In this document: positions 1 to 17,600 of the stretch, in pieces
How the letters are laid out: each line of letters opens with the position of its first letter
Position numbering within the stretch: the first letter of the stretch is position 1
NCBI RefSeq assembly: GCF_947623445.1
Contig: NC_135244.1
Location: 19,592,860-19,656,859, forward strand
Direction of reading: 5' to 3'
Length of the DNA: 64,000 nt
DNA from: Clavelina lepadiformis
Lineage: Eukaryota; Chordata; Ascidiacea; Aplousobranchia; Clavelinidae
Program-made: the position numbers and the translations under genes
Notes under the pieces: generated by a model
The model's input: the letters and a program-made list of their open reading frames with translations, nothing else
What the model was told of the DNA's origin: nothing
Databases searched by the model: none

Positions 1-113
1 CAATTTAATTTAGCAATATATATATGAAAAATTCCATCAGAATTTTTTCGGGATACAAGAAGGCTCTGACCTGATAAAGGGGTACGAGCAGCAAAAAAGG
101 TTGGGAACCCCTG
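1..113. mobile_element. Right end of a hAT-type DNA transposon, cut by window edge
   Basis: The stretch ends at 95-113 in a run that reads GGTTGGGAACCCCTG. Its reverse complement starts CAGGGGTTCCCAACC, the style of terminal inverted repeat common in hAT-family elements and their non-autonomous derivatives. The other end and the left target duplication lie outside the window, so length and family are uncertain. No coding sequence is visible in it. Confidence 0.6.
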
Positions 114-396
114 CTTTAGACTGTAAACTCCCATATATTTCAATGGTTTCTACTTAAAATAGAAATATGCAAGGTGAACCAAAAAGGCGTTAATCGTTTA
201 AACTTCCTTAAATTTTCTCTTCCGGGAAATGATAGATAAGCTTGTAAGTTTAAAGCTTTTTATCGTTTCTCAACAGGAAAGAAATAACAGGTTACTGTGG
301 AACTGATTAAAATGATGACAATTATGACCCTTCTGCAAAAACGCATTTTACAATTAGTCTTTTTGCAATGTCGTCATAATGAACTTTGTTTACCAG

Positions 397-1512
397 TCTC
401 TTTGAAAACCACCTTCACGTCACCAAACAGGGCGTTTACGACACCGACGTACAGCTTTGCAAAGTGGAGCGGAGTTGTACAACGTCTTGTCCAGCTGAAT
501 ACCTCGTGCGCGAAAAAGCAAGTTACACAGTTGGTGAAATGATCCACGTCAAGTTAAGGGTTCTCAGAGGGAAAGACGGAAGTTCTTCCAAGGTTAGCAA
601 TGAGCTATTTTCTGTAAATGTCAACAATATGTTACCACGAAAAGTCTCCGAAAACGATTAACTGGTTTTACTTGTCAACTATCTCCTAGATTTCAATAAC
701 CCATGCTGGTTTTTTTCACTTCAGCTAAGCATCGCCATATTAGAAAGAGCCTGGTTGTCATGTGGGGCGAAAGATGACGTAATGCAAATGTTACTTGTTG
801 AAGAAGGATGCAGGACTCTAGTTCTACCAACTAACATCGGAGTAAACGAGCTTAGCAATACGGTTTGCTTGTCCTTTCAAACGCCACGGCCAAAAAATTG
901 CCGAGTTTTTTACATCTACGCTCAGTTGAAAGTGGTTCCACGAAGTTATGTTAAAGTAAGCCTAATCCTTGTGCTTCTTGGTTAATCGATATTAATGCGT
1001 TAAATGTAGCCTGCTAGACTACTAACGACACCCGTACGATCTCGTGTTTGTCTCATCGCGTATAAGCTAATTAATCGTATTTGTTTTCCATAGCGTTGCA
1101 ACGATGGGCATGGATTTCAGCATAACGCGACAAATGCAATAGCCGAAAGGCGGCGACGCTCTTATTCGGTGGAAGAAACTAAGGTGGGCCCGATATTTGT
1201 TCTACCAAATGCCCCTGAGAAAGTCGTGCGAGTTTTTCCAGCGAGTCCTGAACATCCCGACAACAACAGATCACGTGAGGCCGCACAGAATTTTACTTCT
1301 ATGAAACAACCGGTTGAAAATAATTTTCAACTTTGTAAAGCGAAAATTTCATTATATGGAGTGAACCTAGCTAACAAATTGTTTTACATGTCTATTTTTT
1401 TGTCACAGGCGACAAGTTACCATGGTGGCCTCCACTCGCTGTATTGATCATTCTTTTGCTCGTGTTGATGGTTGGATTTGCAATTTATACGTTAGTCAAG
1501 AGATTGCGCTGA
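397..1512 (+). CDS. Zona-pellucida-domain membrane protein, C-terminal part (4 exons seen)
   Basis: Exons are read at 397-592, 725-955, 1094-1334 and 1409-1512, joined by GT-AG introns with matching phases; upstream exons lie before the window or were not recognised. The product has spaced cysteines of a ZP domain (for example SCGAKDD, EGCRTL, NTVCLSF, KNCRVF, RCNDGHGF). These are followed by a furin-like site RRRR near 1155, a VGPIFV patch resembling the external hydrophobic patch that controls ZP polymerisation, and a transmembrane helix (PPLAVLIILLLVLMVGF) with a short basic tail KRLR before TGA. In known ZP proteins, cleavage at the furin site frees the ectodomain to build extracellular matrix. 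Which ZP protein this is (egg coat, tunic, epithelial) cannot be told. The order furin site, hydrophobic patch, transmembrane segment is seen directly; the role is inferred from the family. Confidence 0.72.
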
Positions 1513-1730
1513 TGAACATCCTTATAATTTTCATTCGAGATCGTTTTCATGAGTTTTTTGATTTTCTCACTTCGTTTTTGTGCTTTTTTAGTTTAAAGCG
1601 TCAACATATGAGGTTCATTACAAGCCATGCAGTTTAATCTGAGCACTGATTTATAGAAAGTTCTGATGAGGTTGACCTAACAGTGATAGGTTAATGCATG
1701 TTAGCAACTGGGTGTAAATGGAAGCGAGGT

Positions 1731-1738
1731 TATATATA
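1731..1738 (+). promoter_or_regulatory. TATA box of the microseminoprotein-like gene
   Basis: A clean TATATATA lies 60 bases before the ATG at 1798, leaving room for a transcription start about 30 bases downstream of it. It is the clearest core promoter in the window and fits a gene with strong, restricted expression such as a secretory-cell product. Confidence 0.55.
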
Positions 1739-1797
1739 GGACGACAGCTTAGAGCTTGCTATCAAGCACTAGCTGCGTTTACAACAAGGCGTATGAA

Positions 1798-2530
1798 ATG
1801 GAAAAACAGGCTTTCCTGCTGCTGCTGCTGATTGCGACTGTTGTGACCGGACGAGGTGTGTTTGACTATCGTCCACTCCATTCAGGTACGGGAAAATACT
1901 TCAATGTTAATCATTATATGGTTATTACGTCATTACATTATATAGATGATCTTCATCGTCGAGCTGGCCTTCGCGAAAGTTCCGATGGTCACACATTTTC
2001 TATTTGCTTTATTTGATTTTTTACAGTATACCGTATTGCCTGAATTTACAACTCACCAAGTCCACTGAATATTTTTTATTGGTACTGTTTTTGAGTTTTG
2101 TAACTCTCATACCAAAACGTAATCTTTATTGTGGAACACGCAACTCTATGCCTATAGTGACGTGCAGATTTTAGGCAGGTGTAACTGGGCAAAGGCGGTG
2201 GAAGGATATCGTTGGTCAGAAGGCTTCCGGGAAGGTTGCTTAAAGTGTACATGCACTGAGAAAGACGGGTCGCTATGGAAAGAATGTGAAACGTGAGTAT
2301 TGCATAGTTTTACACTCAAACCGACCCAAAACGCTCACAGCAAATTGTGTTCTTTGGGGGCTGCAAGGCATCCCAGACCCACGAGCTGGCTTGGAAACTG
2401 CGAGGTTCAACGCAACGACTGCAAGTACGAAGTGGTGCGTGTGGAAAACCAGTACCAACTGTGTAAGGTTCTCGCTTATACAAGTTATTCCTACCTGACT
2501 TGGGTCAGCGACAAAGATAACATGCCGTAG
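1798..2530 (+). CDS. Beta-microseminoprotein (PSP94)-like small secreted protein
   Basis: Three exons (1798-1885, 2175-2292, 2341-2530) give 131 aa. The ATG starts a signal peptide with a run of leucines (QAFLLLLLIATVVTG). The mature part is cysteine-rich: C..CTCTE followed by W..CET-like spacing, then GNCEVQRNDCKYEVV and a later QLC. Vertebrate MSMB has the same CETCTC block and a DCKYIVV segment followed by a cysteine, so the family call rests on these two blocks. MSMB is about 114 aa; this one has a longer N-terminal mature segment. MSMB-family proteins are secreted, disulfide-bonded and act mainly as binding or immune-related proteins in secretions; the role here is unknown. Intron phases (1, 2) close. 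A possible poly(A) signal AATAAA lies near 2781. Confidence 0.72.
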
Positions 2531-3990
2531 AAAATTGCGGTTATTTTTATGTTGTAGCAAACTTGTGTCATACCGCCACCAAGTGTATACAGTTATGGTG
2601 ATTCGTGAACTACTTCGCAGGCACAAACATTTCTAGTCCGTGTATATATAAAGCGAAACCTAATGTTTTAGTAGCTTATATGTGTCCTTGTTTTATTGCC
2701 CTGCATATCACTCTTTCTCCGATTCATTACATTGGCCACTTCTACGTCATTGGACTTTGCTTGGTCGCTTGTCTATTTCGTAATAAACAATGGATCTTAC
2801 ATAGAGAAAGAGAGCAATCAGTGAATGCATGTTTATTAGGTTCAAGAGCGAATAACAATAGTCTTAATAAGGATCACGTGCATGCCTAGGACGAAATGTT
2901 CAAAAAAAAGAAAAAATCGTATTGCGCTACGTGGTCTTAACTTAATAAATTAACATCAACATCAAGTGCATAAAAACGAACGCTTGAACAACGTAAAGTT
3001 AAGTTGCTGTTAAAAGAAGGAAACGCGCACTATTCGTGGACTCCGTCTTGAGAAGAAAACGTTTAACAAAGCAGTCAAACATCAGGTCAACTTTCACGAA
3101 ACTTGTCCGCTTGAACCAACCAAAATCTATTCAGTTCTGTTTTTGAAAAAATAACTTGGAGGTAGAAATCCATAGAAATGTTACTAATTTTAACGAGACA
3201 AGCAGAACCGGAACGTACGAGCATAATTATAATTTGATATAAACTTGTAACATACAGTAGGTCCAGCACTTTATCAATTGTTGTGCTAGCGAGCTCACAC
3301 AAACCGGTCACATTCCAACCAATTTCTGCCGACATCGACAGATTTCTTATACTTGGTGCGCAACGTGATGTGAGACCTTATGGGACCTTCGCCAATGCGC
3401 TAAAGTAGGAACATTTGAACTAATTGGAATGGGCGAAAAAATACCGGGCGACAAAGCTTGACAAAAATAATGGTTTTCATACAAACACTTAACGGACAAG
3501 GTATTTAAATGATACAAAGAAATAAATTGGCAAAAAGTAGCAAATCAAAATTTGTAAGCAAAAAAAAGTAAAGAAGCAGTGAGATTGTGTGTTACTTAGA
3601 CAAACCTATACAAACGATCGTACCTAGACAGGTTTGTAAGAATTTGCACAGCTTAAAGGCAGAACGAGTATTTGCCTCAAACCTACGAAGTAATTTAAAT
3701 TATTCTAATAGCTTTTCGCCAACAACAAGATCAACCTCAATATTACATATGAAACCACGTCCAACAATCGCAATAATACGTGAAGAACGCAAAACAAAAA
3801 CATATGGTGCAGGAACAACAGCTTAACGGTGTGATGGTGTGGCAGAAAAAACTCTGTTATCTTCTTTACTCCACTGAATTCCTTAACACGTGATGGTGAT
3901 TTCAAAATGCACATAACAGTGCAATACTGCTACGCAGATGTACTATACCAGATCAAGGGTAACTGGTCTGACACCGGGTACTTCACATGG
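2531..3990. other. Intergenic stretch, no gene recognised
   Basis: This separates the plus-strand microseminoprotein-like gene from the minus-strand 3' end at 3994, so the two genes converge here. It is AT-rich. The short open frames in it lack splice-supported or recognisable products. Confidence 0.5.
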
Positions 3991-3993
3991 AAG

Positions 3994-4509
3994 TTATTGA
4001 AGAGCGATAGGGGGTTCATCTTCCAGCCCGGTGAAATCATCATCAGCATGCCCGCATCCGAAGGACACTTTGTTCGATGTGGAGTCTTTCTTATCACTAT
4101 CGCTTGCGTTTTCCTCATCGCTGGACACGAGAGGAGTGAGCTCCTCTTCGATTCCCTTGAAGAGCGGCATGCTCCTCCCGCGGCGAATGTCTCCGCTTCC
4201 ATCCAACTCTGTGAGCTTTGCAAGATCGTCCGCGTTGTCGGAGCGATGCCGAATTCTTGCTCTCAGTCGAGCCGCGTTCATGTCCGACTGATCGTGATAG
4301 ACCAGGTGCTTGGAGTAGTGAAGAGGAACGTGTGATCCTGGGAAGCTGAAGGTTCTCTTCCGTGAGCTTTCGGTCAGCATCGGACACTCCTCCTTCGGCT
4401 CTTCTATGGCAGGAACCGGATTAGGATTAACGGTAACGATGGGGGATGCAACCGGGTAATCTGGAGCCGTCGAAAGAGCTTCATCTGGATTTCGACCTGG
4501 TGATACGAC
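3994..4509 (-). CDS. Distal 3' coding exon, probable alternative C-terminus of PFKFB
   Basis: A minus-strand acceptor (TTTTGCAG) at 4510-4511 opens a frame of 171 codons that ends in TAA at 3994-3996. It is hydrophilic and rich in Ser, Arg, Asp and Glu, with segments SSRKRTFSFPG, RRGRSMPLF and SSDEENASDSD that look like phosphorylated regulatory tail. I do not recognise it on its own. It joins in phase 0 to the 54-nt exon at 7239-7292, which in turn can join in phase 0 to the last catalytic exon of PFKFB ending at 8816. PFKFB tails in vertebrates carry basophilic phosphorylation sites, which fits. It could instead be the last exon of a separate gene whose 5' part I missed. Confidence 0.45.
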   Translation of the reverse strand, partial: VVSPGRNPDEALSTAPDYPVASPIVTVNPNPVPAIEEPKEECPMLTESSRKRTFSFPGSHVPLHYSKHLVYHDQSDMNAARLRARIRHRSDNADDLAKLTELDGSGDIRRGRSMPLFKGIEEELTPLVSSDEENASDSDKKDSTSNKVSFGCGHADDDFTGLEDEPPIALQ

Positions 4510-7238
4510 CTGCAAAAGGAAATTTTCACTAGATTCAAAATTCCTTCGAGTGAAAATGTTTAGTGTAAAAATTTGCAAGGCATTAGAACATTCTAAAATA
4601 GTTAAAGTCATCTTACGTTCGCAGAAAAAATATAATAAGATGTTCGAAAACAGGTTTGTCCACTTGTATTTATGTAATTTTCTACACTTGAACCTCTGGT
4701 TTAGCAATTTTGACCATTACCTGTAGGCTGTCACTGTTTGATCGGAAAACTGTGACCGTTTGAAGCCATCTTTGCGACTCCCTAATTCCAATGTTATCAC
4801 TTTGTAGCAAACCTAAATTAATTCCATCTTCTCGCCAAAATCTAACTTCACTTTAATAGTGAACAACAGAAATTAATTTACCACGAATCTTCTCCTAACC
4901 TAACTTCAACAATGGGAGACCGTATTGTTTATTTTTTCGCCATTAACTTTGCGAAGCGAAATTTGTGCGTACAATTAGTTTCAAAGCAATATTTTTTTAT
5001 TCACTACATAAAATTATACTTTTAAGCAGTTCAATTCTTGATTCTTTTCATCCAATCATTTGAACCCATTTTGTGCGCAGTGGCGTAGCCAGAAAAAAAA
5101 TGGGAGGGGGCAAATATTTCATGAGTTCAAGTGAACTACAAAGTGTTTGTTTTAAGACACCGCCACCTCATGTTGAAGCCTATAGATACACAAAAAGTTG
5201 GGGGGGAGGGCCATGGCCCCTTTCGCTCCGCTTATGTTTGTGCGTTTGCAACGTTGTTCGTGCAAAAGAGCGACGAGCGGATATCTCCTAAAAAGAGCGC
5301 GCGTGTGGATCCACTTCCATTAGAAAAAGAGCATCGCTCCTAAAAAAGGAGAGTTTTCGTGCCCGGCCTCGCTTATATGTTGCCAATGCAAGGTAAAACA
5401 ATAAATTTTCTGAAAACTAACGTTTATTCCAACACAAACAGTGAAAGTAATTTTTCCACAATAAATACAAATCATCGCCGATAATAATTTACATAAGTAA
5501 GGTATGTGCTAACAGTTACCACAGTTCGTGACGAATCCTTCAGTAAGTAATTACGGTAAATCTGATATGAAATGCAACTAATCACACACGATACGCTCAT
5601 AGACAATTCGGAAACGTTCACACGGTATGTACAATTTTATAGCACATCGACCGGTAGTAACAAAGATCAAGAAATCACGTTCAAGCAGTGAAAAAGAATG
5701 AAAACATCAACAACATGACGCAACACCGCTGTACTGGTGGAGGCCCAATAAATAAATAAGTTATCGAGCAAGCTTTTGGGCTTTTATAACCAAAAGCATG
5801 ACAGGAGAGAATACTTCAGCTTAAGTTTTCATGGTGCGGGTAGAATATCACGGTAGTGCATAGAGTTTACAGCAGATGAAAGTAGATCAGAATTGCCTAG
5901 ATGTGACGTGCCTCCAAATACTGAATTCGGTTGGCGAAGTGGTCACAGTGTTTACAAACACAACTGAAACATTGCGATCCCAGAAACACTACAAACACTG
6001 TTAAACGAACTGAGGCAGTTTGGAAAGCTTCAAACCACGTGAAACTGTTACGGATAGACTGGGTAATACTAATTTTACCAGGATGGCTTAAAGTAAGGAA
6101 TTATGAAGGATCGAATTTCAGTCTTTAAGATTCATAACATGTATATAACCGACGATTCACAGTTTAAATTTAGGTGGTAAATTGGTATCGTTTAAAACAT
6201 AAATTAACTAAACTCAAAACAAGAAATACATTGAACCAGAAAATGGACTACTGTTCATGTTATAACCAATCAATAGATATCGCCGGATGAATGCAAAATC
6301 AAAATATGAAGTAAGATATTATATAAATTCTTACTTTGAAACATTCTGAAAATTAGTGTGGCCCAACTTAAAATGTATAGTACATTTCAGTTTACCTAAC
6401 GCTGACCATAACAGATACGTTTACAGCATGTCGGAGAGAAATATTATTTTACCAATGCTCGGGTTGACAGGTAACATATAGTACAGGGGTCTACCAAAAT
6501 CTAGAATTATTTACAAAATGGATTACTTTAACTTGACATAAGATATGTTGCCTAGACCACCACTCGCAAGGTACGAATAATAAATACCGGAAAATGTTAG
6601 AAAGCTCAGTAGGCAATCTAAAATACCTCCAAAACAAACGCAAAGCACAGCGAAGAAAATAAATAGAATACACAAGATAATAGCCAACATTAGTATCAGC
6701 ACAAACAATACCAAACACTGAAATTAGTGTAATAAATAGGCAGTTAGAAAACAAAGGAAATTTGCTCGTTCATAGAAAAACAACACAATCAGTTCATTGC
6801 TTTAAAAAATGGTCGCGGCAAAAAGCTTATCTTTCTTGCAACTGACAAAACCATTCTGAATCATGGCATCATCACGATGTGCTTCACGGCTGCAAGTCTG
6901 AACAATAAGAATAAACTATCTGTTGGCAAATTTTATTTATCTTACACTTAACGTTTGTGTTCCCCAGTTGCAAGAAACAAGTTGTAACTGGGTAACCTAG
7001 CCTATAGTAAGCAACAGAGGTGATTTTGCAGTGACTACTGAAAGTACAAAAGATACTGTTAATATGATGTTAATTTAGAAGGCCTATAGGTTTTAACTAC
7101 TACCTTTCGAAACAAGCAAAGAAAAAAGCTCTAGCTAACTTATGTGAGAGTAATGGAGATGCTTCAGCATGTCATGTGATGATCAAATACGATCTACGTT
7201 TACGACGATTTAATATCCACTGTATCATAGTCACTCAC
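4510..7238. other. Probable long intron with repeats, no gene recognised
   Basis: If the distal exons belong to PFKFB this is an intron of about 2.7 kb. It holds a hAT-type MITE at 5078-5236 and a possible degraded copy of the TGTCACTATTTC repeat from about 4729. A hydrophobic open frame on the minus strand at 6523-6714 has no splice or family support. Confidence 0.45.
5078..5236. mobile_element. 159-bp hAT-type MITE with 8-bp target duplication
   Basis: The left end reads CAGTGGCGTAGCCAG and the right end, on the other strand, CATAAGCGGAGC, so the termini are imperfect inverted repeats. The 8 bases TTTGTGCG occur directly before (5070-5077) and directly after (5237-5244), the target-site length of hAT elements. 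The interior holds G-runs (GGGAGGGGG, GGGGGGAGGG). It is far too short to encode a transposase. Confidence 0.65.
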
Positions 7239-7292
7239 CTCGCATTGCGTGGGCGAAGAAAAGCCGTTCAGATCACCTTGGCTTGACGGCGC
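7239..7292 (-). CDS. Small 54-nt cassette exon between PFKFB body and distal exon
   Basis: The sequence between a strong acceptor (TTGTTGCAG) and donor (GTGAGT) on the minus strand is exactly 18 codons with no stop, phase 0 at both ends. It encodes a polar, Ser-rich peptide starting APSSQGDLNGF. It links the PFKFB exon ending at 8816 to the exon at 3994-4509 without disturbing the frame, skipping the terminal exon 7629-7961. No transcript evidence is available. Confidence 0.45.
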
Positions 7293-7624
7293 CTGCAACA
7301 AGTGAGAACATGCAGTTAAACATGGGTAGCATAAAGACACTGGGCACAATATTTTGCACGCGTTTTCATTAATGAAAGAAAACTTTCAGCAAAACATGGA
7401 CAGGATAAGCCAATGTTTTATGAGTGGGAGGTTTGTGCCCATTGCCTTACTAGTCCATGTTAAACTGAACGTTCTATGGCGAGGCCGTTTTAAGCGATTT
7501 TGCAGCTGGTTTTGATAGCGAGGTACCTTCTGCTGCTCAACTTTAAAACAATTTCAAACCAAACTACACCTAACTGCAGGCGATCTGAATAATCTAACAA
7601 ACATTTGCTGTGAACCTGCGCATC

Positions 7625-7628
7625 TTTA

Positions 7629-7630
<2 letters not shown>
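7625..7630 (-). terminator. Poly(A) signal overlapping the PFKFB proximal stop codon
   Basis: On the minus strand the frame ends GAA TAA and the next bases complete AATAAA, so the signal overlaps the stop codon. Cleavage would follow within about 30 bases and give a transcript with almost no 3' UTR. This supports 7629-7961 as a genuine terminal exon. Confidence 0.4.
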
Positions 7631-13876
<6,246 letters not shown>

Positions 13877-13884
13877 TTTAACTT

Positions 13885-13900
13885 CCTTGAAATAAATAAT
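13885..13900 (-). promoter_or_regulatory. Splice acceptor 9 nt upstream of the PFKFB start codon
   Basis: On the minus strand a T-rich tract TTATTTATTTCAAG ends at 13886, and the exon then reads GAAGTTAAA before ATG. Such an acceptor so close to the start is either the end of a 5'-UTR intron or a trans-splice acceptor; tunicates are known to add spliced leaders this way. The upstream donor was not identified. Confidence 0.4.
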
Positions 13901-14481
13901 TTTTAAATAAATAATGTCTACAAACAAAAGTAAAAATAGGTCATCAAACAACATTCCTTTATTAACAGTACCAGCAGACACCTTTCCTACATCTATAGAG
14001 CTATATAGATAAACGTAGTACTCATACTTCTACAACTAGTAGCAGCTACAACACCTGCCCCAGGCTGAGCAATAAATACGTCAAACCAACAGTACTGGTC
14101 GTTTTATGATGTTCAAATTTTTTTTTCGTCTGAAAAGACTCTTAGTGGTTTCTCTCCCTTCTTCAAATTGACCGACAGTAACCTTTCTTCGTTGAGAACG
14201 CTACAAACTCTAAGCTAAAGACGGGAAACGCTCTACTAATGAGAGCATTCCATTCTTTGTTTCTATTATTTGTCGCGGGCATTTGAGTAGTTCACCAAAC
14301 ACTGTTGGAGGTCTTGTCGCCATTGTTGGCAGCGGCCATAAATAGGCCAACTATCCAACATGCTATAAGGCAAAGAAAAACGTACTGTTTCACTACAGAC
14401 TGGCTTGTATTAAACAAAAAAGCAAACTACCTCGGGCTGTATGCTTTTGCGACATTTTGATGCTGCTGAACTTCAAAGCAT

Positions 14482-14645
14482 AGGTTGTCACTAATTCAAC
14501 GGAAAAATCGTATGTTCGAAACTATAAGTCTGACTTTAATAAACCCCAACTAGTTATGATCGACTTTCTATAATCTACAGTTTCCCGGACCTTGCCACGT
14601 ATTTTCAACAAAGGGCTGCGTGATCTACTTACCCATACAGTGAAA
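14482..14645. repeat. Degraded copy of the TGTCACTATTTC inverted-repeat family
   Basis: It begins GGTTGTCACTAATTCAACGG followed by AAAAATCGT, matching the better copy near 45274-45513, and ends with CAACAAAGGGCTGCGTGA...CAGTGAAAT, matching the other ends of that family. The interior has diverged. Confidence 0.4.
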
Positions 14646-17186
14646 TGCGTAAGTAACCGATAAGAAAATTTCGTTGCACAAATTAACAGTTGTAGCGCTC
14701 GTTGTGCAGACATACCGTATTTAAATCTATACAATCGAGGCATCCGTTGTCCAATTCAAATCAAATATTTACTAAACGAAGGTCGATAATATGATTAAAA
14801 TAGTTATCACCTTGAGTGCGATATTCTGCAACTAATGCTAACAGATCCGCTAGAAGCTGATACTAAGGTACACAGTCTTTCTGTTTACATTTTTAGATCG
14901 TATGACTTGACCCCAACGAACTAAAATAGATTACCGGTATCGTTATAACACTCATGTAATGCAAATCCACAATACACCCACGCTAAAAATTGCCCTATGT
15001 CAAACACTCTACCCTTACCGAAGAATTTTTACTAAAACTAGATTAGACTGGTAGACGACCAATCGACCTTCAACGACACGGCACAAAACGTCCTCAAGTA
15101 AAATGTTTTCATAACCACGCGTTATGACTAGCAACAAACAGCGGCTACACTCTTTCCCCAACACCACGGATCGTACTACATGGAGAGTAAAAGCTGCCAG
15201 CGCCTTTTAAAATAGGAGCCAGAAAATGCCACGAGTTGAGCACGCGTTCTCCGCGTGACCGAGTCAAGCACGTGAAAGAGATCACTGGCCACCTACGCTA
15301 CTATAGTTGTGTGGGAATTTTGTAACAATTCGAAGGCGTAACTCATGGGACAAATATTACAATTGGGAAAAATTATGGGTTGGACGTGATAAGGCGATCC
15401 AAAAGTACGTGACGTCGGTACTGTCTTTAACACTTTCTTGGGAGTAGGTGGGTTAAGGGCGTATCTGTTAACACAAGAGATCAGTATATTACAGGACGTA
15501 CTATGCTACTTGTGACAAAACAAATTTCTTAATTTTTGGATATCAGCATTGGTGAGAAAGAACAAACCATAAAAGAGTTATGATACTAACTACTAGCGAT
15601 ATTCAAAAACGTTTAATCAATGGGTAATTTACCAATAACCTAGCAATAAGTGACGTTATAAATGCACGTTCACTTAGATACCATTGGGTCATGGCCCTTC
15701 GCTCACACATCGTTTTTAGGAGGCATCATAGGCATTTTTACGTCTCCATTCCTTTTCGTTCATCGCAGTTCACCCCTACGTTTTCAGAAACGCTTTTGGC
15801 TTAACTTTTTATATCCGTGTGTGATTTATGCAATTTGTTAATAGCTTGTTCATTACTTTTTTAATTGGTCTGAACCTAAACGCTTTCTGGGTTTGGTAGC
15901 CTTGCTAACCTTCTATGGTTACTGCACCACTGTAGTTTAAGCCCTTTGGCTTTGTTGCCTTTTTGCCTTTTTCCCTTGGTTAGTTGGTTGTGAAAGAATG
16001 ATTCTTGTTTTAACTTGTTCCAGAAGCCTTCAGTTAAAAATGAAGATTGTGGCCATTGATATCTTAATCATTATTTATCCATAAAACCAAATGCATCAAA
16101 AAACACACAATAGCAACTCGTTGGCTGCATCATACAATGATATATATAGTGATATTACGATTAAGATCAATTAACATCCAAAAATTGTCTTTCCCATGAC
16201 ATTTGGCAAATGTCAAAACAAACTCATTTGCTGATCAAAAAGATGTAAAATACAAGGACTGTGACAAAACACAGTGATGTAAACATAAGAGTTGTTAAAA
16301 CCAGATAGTTGTAGCCTTACTGTTTGTGCAGTACACAGTTAACAAAGAGGAGATATAGAATATCACTGCACAATGCTCATAAGTAATGGATGAAGGCATG
16401 CAGAATTAAATTCTATGGTCAATTTGTCAATTACCTTAAAAATACTTAACAAAACTAACACAAGATACTTTTCAATAAAAATACCAAAATACTGATGACC
16501 TAAGCCCACCTTTTCTGGCGTGATCTTCTGAATTTGCCATTAAAGATAATTCCAAGTTCCAACGATGAAGAGCAAGTTCAAGTCTGAACAGTTATTGATT
16601 CTATCTGTATTCGATACAGATAACCTGGACAAGTGCAAACAGACACCTACAAACCTAGTTATTTAGTGACTGAGTGGTTGCACCTAGTTCTGATCTGTAA
16701 AAACAAGCAGATTAACACACTTTTTTCACAGATCAACCCACTTTAAACAAACTAAAAATGGATGAAAACAAAAGACCTGTCATATAACTGAATGAACATA
16801 AAACAAACATAACAAACTTCCAGTCAATGAAGACCAAGTTAAGTCACCATATAGTAAGAACATATATACCTATAACTGGAAAAACGCACACTGCTTAGTT
16901 TGAAGCCATTTATTAAAACAAAACTTGGTAAAATTATTTCTTATATTGTATCTTATCTTACTTTAAGTGTATCCAAATTATTACTACTTTCCTACTTTTT
17001 ATTGTACCATCACATTTGTTTTACAAATGCACTTCAGTTCTTTGAATTTCTCCAAGTGATTGTAAATTCACTAAATTGCACACTTCATGGCAAAAATTAT
17101 ACACTCATATACACATATTCAAATAGCCCAAATGAAACTTATCAACATTCTGAGTACACATAAACTGGTGAATCATTTTTGTTTTT

Positions 17187-17600
17187 ACTGCGGTTACCGG
17201 TACCGGACTAGGCTAAAGAGTCAGCATCCAAGACTGAACTGTAGGTTAGCATTTACATCAACCAGTATGAATACACCAACTGCAAGCTAGTTTAAGCGTT
17301 CAGTTCATGTAATAGGTTCCTGTTATACACTTTAGTATGCTACAACTATTGTTCCTTACTTGTCTGTCACACGAAACATTCTATTCAAATTTAATCCAAA
17401 TACCTGAGTCATCCTTATCATTTTATACATTGTGACCTAACAAGAACCACCATCCTTGCCATAATTAAACAATGAATTTGCATTTTTTTGCCACTTTTGC
17501 CTAACTACTACATATTCTACAAATCCTTTCACCAGTATATTTACTAACAACTACTATTTGATTTAAGGCTAACTTGTTTTTGGTCTTGCCTTTGAGTTGG
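17187..17600. repeat. 400-bp dispersed repeat, copy 1
   Basis: Starts near GGTTACCGGTACCGGACTAG and runs to CTTGTTTTTGGTCTTGCC. Long stretches match the copy at 32930-33315: ATACACCAAC, CACACGAAACATTC against CATGAAACATTC, ATACCTGAGTCAT against ATACTTGAGTCAT, TTTGATTTAAGG. A weaker copy is at 52620-53015. No terminal repeats, poly-A tail or coding potential are obvious, so the class is unknown. Confidence 0.6.

Noticed and set aside
3907-4335. 142-codon plus-strand frame
   Set aside because: It is antisense to the splice-bounded minus-strand exon at 3994-4509, whose phase links to PFKFB exons.
4729-5000. Possible sixth copy of the CTATTTC inverted-repeat family
   Set aside because: Only the first 20 bases and a TCCTAACCTAACTTC stretch resemble the family; the right end is not recognisable.
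6523-6714. Hydrophobic minus-strand frame resembling a small membrane protein
   Set aside because: AT-rich DNA easily gives Leu/Ile/Phe-rich frames; no splice sites, start context or family support, and it lies within a probable intron.
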